From Methanoculleus marisnigri (GTDB lineage Archaea; Halobacteriota; Methanomicrobia; Methanomicrobiales; Methanoculleaceae): a DNA stretch of 15,437 nucleotides. The position numbers and the translations under genes are program-made. The notes under the pieces were generated by a model that made no database searches, was not told the DNA's origin, and worked only from the letters and a program-made list of their open reading frames with translations. The stretch is from the NCBI GenBank assembly GCA_002503885.1, contig DASQ01000020.1, positions 1-15,437 of the forward strand, read 5' to 3'. Shown piece by piece: positions 13,653 to 15,437 of this stretch (within the stretch, counting starts at the first letter, position 1; every line of letters starts with the position of its first letter).

Positions 13653-14249
13653 TTAACCAGCGATCGATCGCGCCACCCGGACCAATTCGTCGCGTTCAAG
13701 CGACCCACGTACCCGATACGTAGCGTTATCGGCCGCCGTCCAGGCGATCAGCCGGTCCGATTCGGTTTCGTAGATCCGTCCCGCATACCCGTTTATATCA
13801 ACGGATTCCGGTTCTTTGTTAACAATCTGATCTTTTGCATAGGGGTTATACCCGCAGTTGCTCCAGGTGATTTCGAGCAGCGTCATATCGGAGGTCCATG
13901 ACGCATTCTGTATCGTATCGTCGTGAGCGTACCACAGGGTCTCGCCGCTCGTCGTGTAGTGGCCGTAAGTCTCGTTCCAGACAGTGGCTATCAGGAGGCC
14001 GTAGTGAGTATACTCCTCGGGGATGTATGACGGCGGGGAGAAACTCGTGTATTCGGCGGGGTCTTCCCATTCCTCGATCCTGATGAAGGCTGAATCCCGG
14101 AGTGATGGTGCATTATCGGGGGAAAGTTCGGTTGTGGCGTCTATCGCGGGTGGCGGCGTAACCCCTGCGGTGTCGGTGGCCACGGGCTCGATGCACCCCG
14201 CGGTGAGGAGAAGAAACGGGAGCAATATGATGATATAGTGGGGCTTCAC
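13653..14249 (-). CDS. DUF4367-like lipoprotein
   Basis: A 198-residue exported lipoprotein. The signal is MKPHYIIILLPFLLLTAGC with a lipobox LTAGC (15-19), so Cys19 should be lipidated and the protein held on the outer face of the membrane. A low-complexity, Pro/Thr-rich linker (about 22-50) leads to a beta-rich domain: a FSPPSYIPEEYTHYG strand pair, LEITWSNCGYNPY (about 125-137), then SVDINGYAGRIYETESDRLIAWTAADNATYRVRGSLERDELVRVARSI. This layout matches DUF4367-type domains, whose function is not known. The GTG start has GGAGGG nine bases upstream. AT-rich sequence including ACTATATCT lies before the gene and could be its promoter. Confidence 0.75.
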   Translation of the reverse strand: MKPHYIIILLPFLLLTAGCIEPVATDTAGVTPPPAIDATTELSPDNAPSLRDSAFIRIEEWEDPAEYTSFSPPSYIPEEYTHYGLLIATVWNETYGHYTTSGETLWYAHDDTIQNASWTSDMTLLEITWSNCGYNPYAKDQIVNKEPESVDINGYAGRIYETESDRLIAWTAADNATYRVRGSLERDELVRVARSIAG

Positions 14250-14287
14250 GTGATTTTTCCCTCCGTAAATTAAAAAATAGATATAGT

Positions 14288-15169
14288 CTAAGATGAACCA
14301 CTTCCACTACAGTAGGCATGTGTATAGATTATACCCGACCCGGTTGAATACGACGTGCTCACATAAGAATCGTATTGTCGATTGTAGTATGAGAATACGT
14401 CTGCCGGTCTGTCCCAGGTACTTCCCTGCCTGCACCATTCATCCATTATCGGCGATGTGCGTGCATCAAAGGAAAAGGTCGAGCCATCCCAGAGCAATAA
14501 CTCCGACGATCCTACACTTCGTTTGATGAACTGACTTGGATCGCTATCGTCATCATAATAATAGTACCCCAACCATTCTTCTGTTGTCGTATCCTGGAGC
14601 CAGATCTCGTATTCCCCCAATGTGGAGCCACTACCGATCAGTACGTAGTAATTATACTCGTGAGGAAGGGATGATCCGGATACGTCGATATACGGGTCGG
14701 GACCTGGATATATCAGAGAACCTTCGTCGTACACTACTGGATATAGTTTAATGTCCCCTCCATGAAGGGCATCTTCGTACTCGATAACAATTTCAATTGT
14801 GTCAAGGGGCTCTCCTGATGCATCGAAACGGTTTAAATTTATTTCTCTCTCCTGAAAAATCGTGTATCTCTCTCCGGAATTTGAATAGTAGTATGGCTTG
14901 ATTTTTCCTGTAAGATACGTAACTTCGTTTCCTGAATCGGCCATAAACCTTACTCTGGAGAGGTACTGCTGCCCGCCACGCTCCATATCCGCTTCAAGCG
15001 AATTAATCACTACCAGATCACTATCTGATAATTTGGATCGAGAACTGTCTGCGATATTCTCCGGATGCGGTCTGTAATAAGAACTGAGATTTGGGTAGTG
15101 TGTAAAGTATTCATATACGACGGGCAAGGAGACCCCCGGTTTCAACCGGGGAGGAATTGCCCGCATCAA
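14288..15169 (-). pseudogene. AT-rich hypothetical protein gene, 5' end replaced by an IS end
   Basis: The frame encodes 293 residues. Residues after about 17 (VVYEYFTHYPN onwards) look like a real secreted-type protein: Tyr/Ser/Asp-rich, beta-stranded, with EYEIWLQDTTTEEWLGYYYYDDD, then EWCRQGS and a C-terminal YCSGSGSS. The first residues (RAIPPRLKPGVSLP) are translated from the hairpin end of the insertion sequence, and no signal peptide is present. The native 5' part is thus probably missing or lies beyond the element. I do not recognise the family firmly; the WLQD..T..WLGYYY stretch faintly recalls the end of Neprosin-like domains, but that is weak. Base composition is clearly more AT-rich than the GC-rich core, suggesting different ancestry. 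Confidence 0.55.
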
Positions 15170-15437
15170 GCCCCGTACACTTTCGCCCCGCGGGAGTTAT
15201 CGTATAGACAGATGAGCCCCAAAGATAAGAGGTAATGGCACTGCGAGTCGTCAGCAACTATCTGCGCCTTCCCCAGAAGACGTTCTGGATCCTCGACACG
15301 CTCGCGTACCATGCTAAAAGCATGTACAACGTAGGACTGTACAACGTCCGGCAGCATTATGCCACGCACCGGGAGAACCGCCAGATCCTTCTGGGCCTCC
15401 GGCCGGATCTTACCTCGGGGGTTGACATCCTGGTCGG
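15116..15437 (+). mobile_element. Left end and tnpB start of an IS200/IS605-superfamily element (continues past window)
   Basis: The tnpB frame at the right edge is preceded by a strong terminal-type structure (15121-15163): CGGGCAA and TTGCCCG flank CCCCGGTT-tc-AACCGGGG. IS200/IS605 ends carry subterminal hairpins of this kind instead of terminal inverted repeats. The exact left tip cannot be fixed; it should lie between about 15100 and 15121. No tnpA is visible on this side, so it may be a TnpB-only (IS1341-type) element. Confidence 0.6.
15235..15437 (+). CDS. tnpB: TnpB RNA-guided nuclease, N-terminal part (cut by window end)
   Basis: The first 67 residues of an open frame that runs off the window. 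The pattern SNYLRLPQ (7-14), LDTLAYHAKSMYNVGLYNVRQHY (20-42) and the following HRENRQILLGL matches the N-terminus of archaeal TnpB proteins, where helices after the first strand carry YN..LY..RQ. TnpB is an RNA-guided DNA endonuclease, related to Cas12, carried by IS200/IS605 elements; its RuvC residues would lie beyond this window. The ATG at 15235 is the only start, since an in-frame TAA lies at 15226-15228; AGAGGTA touches it as a tightly spaced ribosome site. A TATA-like CGTATAGAC is 26-34 bases upstream. Confidence 0.82.
   Translation, partial: MALRVVSNYLRLPQKTFWILDTLAYHAKSMYNVGLYNVRQHYATHRENRQILLGLRPDLTSGVDILV

Overview
The window looks like a stretch of chromosome from a GC-rich methanogenic euryarchaeon, probably of the Methanomicrobiales (Methanoculleus-like; inferred). 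Supporting this are archaeal-only genes for methanopterin (mptD) and for archaeal CoA synthesis (pantoate kinase plus phosphopantothenate synthetase), archaeal NMD3, a Taw2-type wyosine enzyme, a clamp-loader small subunit, TATA/BRE promoters with apparently leaderless starts, and an oligo-T terminator.

Left edge (47-1300, minus strand): a secreted C39-like peptidase that stops before its catalytic His, then a winged-helix regulator with two membrane helices. The regulator's leaderless promoter carries an inverted repeat over the TATA box, which suggests autoregulation.

Core (1382-9165, minus strand): one tightly packed run of ten genes, read mptD, TatD-like hydrolase, DUF424, nmd3, taw2, coaBC, pantoate kinase, phosphopantothenate synthetase, rfcS-like, methyltransferase. 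Most junctions overlap by 4-29 bases or abut. It ends in a strong hairpin followed by six T. Three consecutive CoA steps sit together (pantoate to 4'-phosphopantetheine). The clamp-loader subunit keeps its P-loop and SRC motif but has a swapped Walker B (ED for DE), like a specialised second small subunit.

Middle (9166-12228): an 825-base gap packed with inverted repeats, including a MITE-like element with terminal inverted repeats of about 24 bases and a GC-rich nested palindrome. Next comes a plus-strand two-gene module, an OLD/ABC-like AAA ATPase followed one base later by a small acidic-motif protein resembling DUF4276/TOPRIM-like partners. I read it as a candidate two-component anti-phage system. 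Related intergenic repeats lie on both sides of it.

Right part (12229-15437): a minus-strand group with an orphan HicB-like protein and two small membrane proteins, one apparently frameshifted near its start. A DUF4367-like lipoprotein follows, then an AT-rich protein of unknown function whose N-terminus is encoded by the end of an insertion sequence. The window ends inside a plus-strand TnpB gene of the IS200/IS605 superfamily. No rRNA, tRNA or CRISPR array was seen.
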